In this document: piece after piece, positions 62,544 to 64,000 of the stretch
How positions within the stretch are numbered: position 1 is the first letter of the stretch
Layout: each line of letters begins with the position of its first letter
Source of the DNA: Gordionus sp. m RMFG-2023
Taxonomy: Eukaryota; Nematomorpha; Gordioida; Chordodea; Parachordodidae
Assembly (NCBI RefSeq): GCF_954871325.1
Contig: NC_088776.1
Location: forward strand, 56,833,301 to 56,897,300
Direction: 5' to 3'
DNA length: 64,000 nt
The notes under the pieces: generated by a model
What the model saw: the letters and a program-made list of their open reading frames with translations, nothing else
Told to the model about the DNA's origin: nothing
The model's database searches: none
Made by a program: the position numbers and the translations under genes

Positions 62544-63996
62544 TTAACCCTTTAGGTTCCCTCATAAAATTAATATGTTGTAACACGATATTTAGTAATT
62601 TTTTTATTGATTCTAGTATAATATAATATAAAACACACAAAAAAAGTTTTTTAAATTCAAAATGGCGGCTCTCCCTGGTGGTTTCAAATTCATATCATTG
62701 ACACCTTATGGAAACTTTCGAAACAGTTTCTATTTTTATTTAGACATAGTGGTACGTTGCATGATTTGCACGACCACCTTGTTCTTCTGGGATTTAACTT
62801 TGTACTACAGAAGGTACACCTTCGTGAGGTTCCTGCCTGAGGTTGATGAGCTGAGTTTTTTAGTCTAATTTCTGGAAGGATATAAGCTTTATTATTTTTT
62901 CTTTGCATTGATATATAATTATTATCATTATGAATATTATCATCCCTATTAACATTTTTACAGTATGCCAATTCGCTAGCAATTATTTGTCTTCGGAATT
63001 CTTTCGATGAGAGTTTATTATCTGTAAGAATATTGTATATTATGAATGAATTGATAATCGCCGCATCTATCAGCCAAAAAAATATTGGTAGTCACCATTT
63101 TCGCCACTTTCGCGAAATTTCATATAAAGACTTGAAATGGTCAACAGACCCCATATATTTATTATACATCTTTATCATTATTGGACATTTTACGTCAAAT
63201 ACTTCCCCTTTTTTATTTTTTCTCTTCACAGTATCCACTGATCTCGGATCAATATAATTGGGCATTATAAATACGTCACGATTATCTCGCCATTTAATTA
63301 TACTTATATTATTTTTGTCACTTCTCCAGTCAAACTCACCTCTTTTTAATTTTGTTTCCATATTCTTTATGGGCAAGTATCTCCTATTTTTGTTTAGTGT
63401 TCCGGTAGCATATATACCTTTCTTTTTTAAATCGATCAATTTCAATTTGATAAGGTGTATCCGATTCATAATCATCACTATCAATTTGGTAACGTGTATC
63501 CGATTCATAATCATCTTCGGAATCAGTGGATGAGTTGTCTAACGAAGAACCTTCAGATGGAATGTCCAGATAATCATCCATATATATAACAAGCTAAAAT
63601 TATTGCGAAATGAGTTGGCAAAATTTATCAATTATTTAAAAAAATAAATATTAAAAATATTGTTGTTAAGTGGCAGTGGTTAGTTCAATATACCACATTA
63701 AAGAGATCAAAATAATATATAAATATTATTTATTTGAGCAAAAATAAATATTAGAAAGATAGATAAAATAGTGAGGAATATATACATTTAAAAATATTTG
63801 ATAAATATACTTACTTATAATTAAAATTGGAATTTTAAGAAAAATCATCGTAAAAAACGTATTTTGAAATAAAGGCGCGAAAAAAAAAATTAAAAAATAA
63901 CTCCTCCACAAACATATGAAAAAGAATATCTTTTAATATATATTCGTGGTGGTTTCATTTTATATGATTAACTCCTTTAGAAGATATAAAGGTTAA
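62544..63996 (-). mobile_element. piggyBac element of a second family, internally deleted
   Basis: TTAA at 62544-62547 followed by CCCTTTAGGTTCCC marks the left end; TTAA at 63993-63996 preceded by ATAAAGG may be the right end. The minus strand codes MDDYLDIPSEGSSLDNSSTD (acidic start, 63581) with a duplicated DDYESDTxYQI, then jumps to the C-terminal half of the transposase. That half holds KRGEFDWRSDKNNISIIKWRDN, KMYNKYMGSVDHFKSLYEI (third catalytic Asp), one in-frame stop near 63092 and INSFIIYNILTDN. It ends with a C-terminal zinc-binding domain RRCTFCSTKLNPRRTRWSCK and PLCLNKNRNCFESFH. The middle with the first two catalytic Asp residues is missing, so it is a non-autonomous derivative. 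It differs clearly from elements A-C. Confidence 0.85.
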
Positions 63997-64000
63997 AAGG

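Noticed and set aside
63033-63533. + strand frames near the window end
   Set aside because: They are shadows of the minus-strand piggyBac transposase.

Overview
The window is nuclear DNA of an animal, almost certainly an invertebrate. It is very AT-rich, and three spliced host genes of clearly metazoan type lie on the + strand, separated and invaded by DNA transposons and LINE fragments. I cannot name the species. The introns are odd for an animal: of 21 host-gene donors that I placed by homology and reading phase, none is GTRAGT and only 3 have G at +5, and about half of the acceptors end in AAG rather than CAG/TAG.

Layout. 1-8659: C-terminal 504 codons (six exons) of an SLC6 sodium/chloride-dependent transporter, whose 5' exons lie before the window. 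8660-18829: intergenic, with two copies of a hairpin MITE, a decayed DDE-transposase end and a long (GAAA)n array. 18830-20700: decayed LINE with reverse transcriptase motifs. 20866-25173: a whole hAT transposon with a perfect 8-bp target duplication, ending 527 bp before the next start codon. 25701-43661: complete nine-exon 3-ketodihydrosphingosine reductase gene (KDSR, 472 aa) with a 145-residue insertion in its Rossmann fold. Its 12.4-kb intron 4 holds three nested piggyBac elements, a large foldback element, an internally deleted hAT and a Tc1/mariner fragment. 43662-51122: intergenic, with a decayed minisatellite and a ~665-bp nearly pure pyrimidine tract. 51123-59367: complete nine-exon LSM14 gene (515 aa) with LSm, FDF, FFD and TFG elements. 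Its intron 2 holds a LINE tail split by a third hAT element and its intron 3 a Harbinger-type MITE. 62544-63996: an internally deleted piggyBac of a second family.

The three host genes are unrelated in function (membrane transport, ER sphingolipid synthesis, mRNA storage/decapping) and nothing suggests that they act together. The coherent story is the mobile DNA: at least nine autonomous-type elements or remnants, several inserted into each other in an order that can be read. I see no rRNA, no convincing tRNA, no CRISPR array and no clear LTR or virus-derived element.
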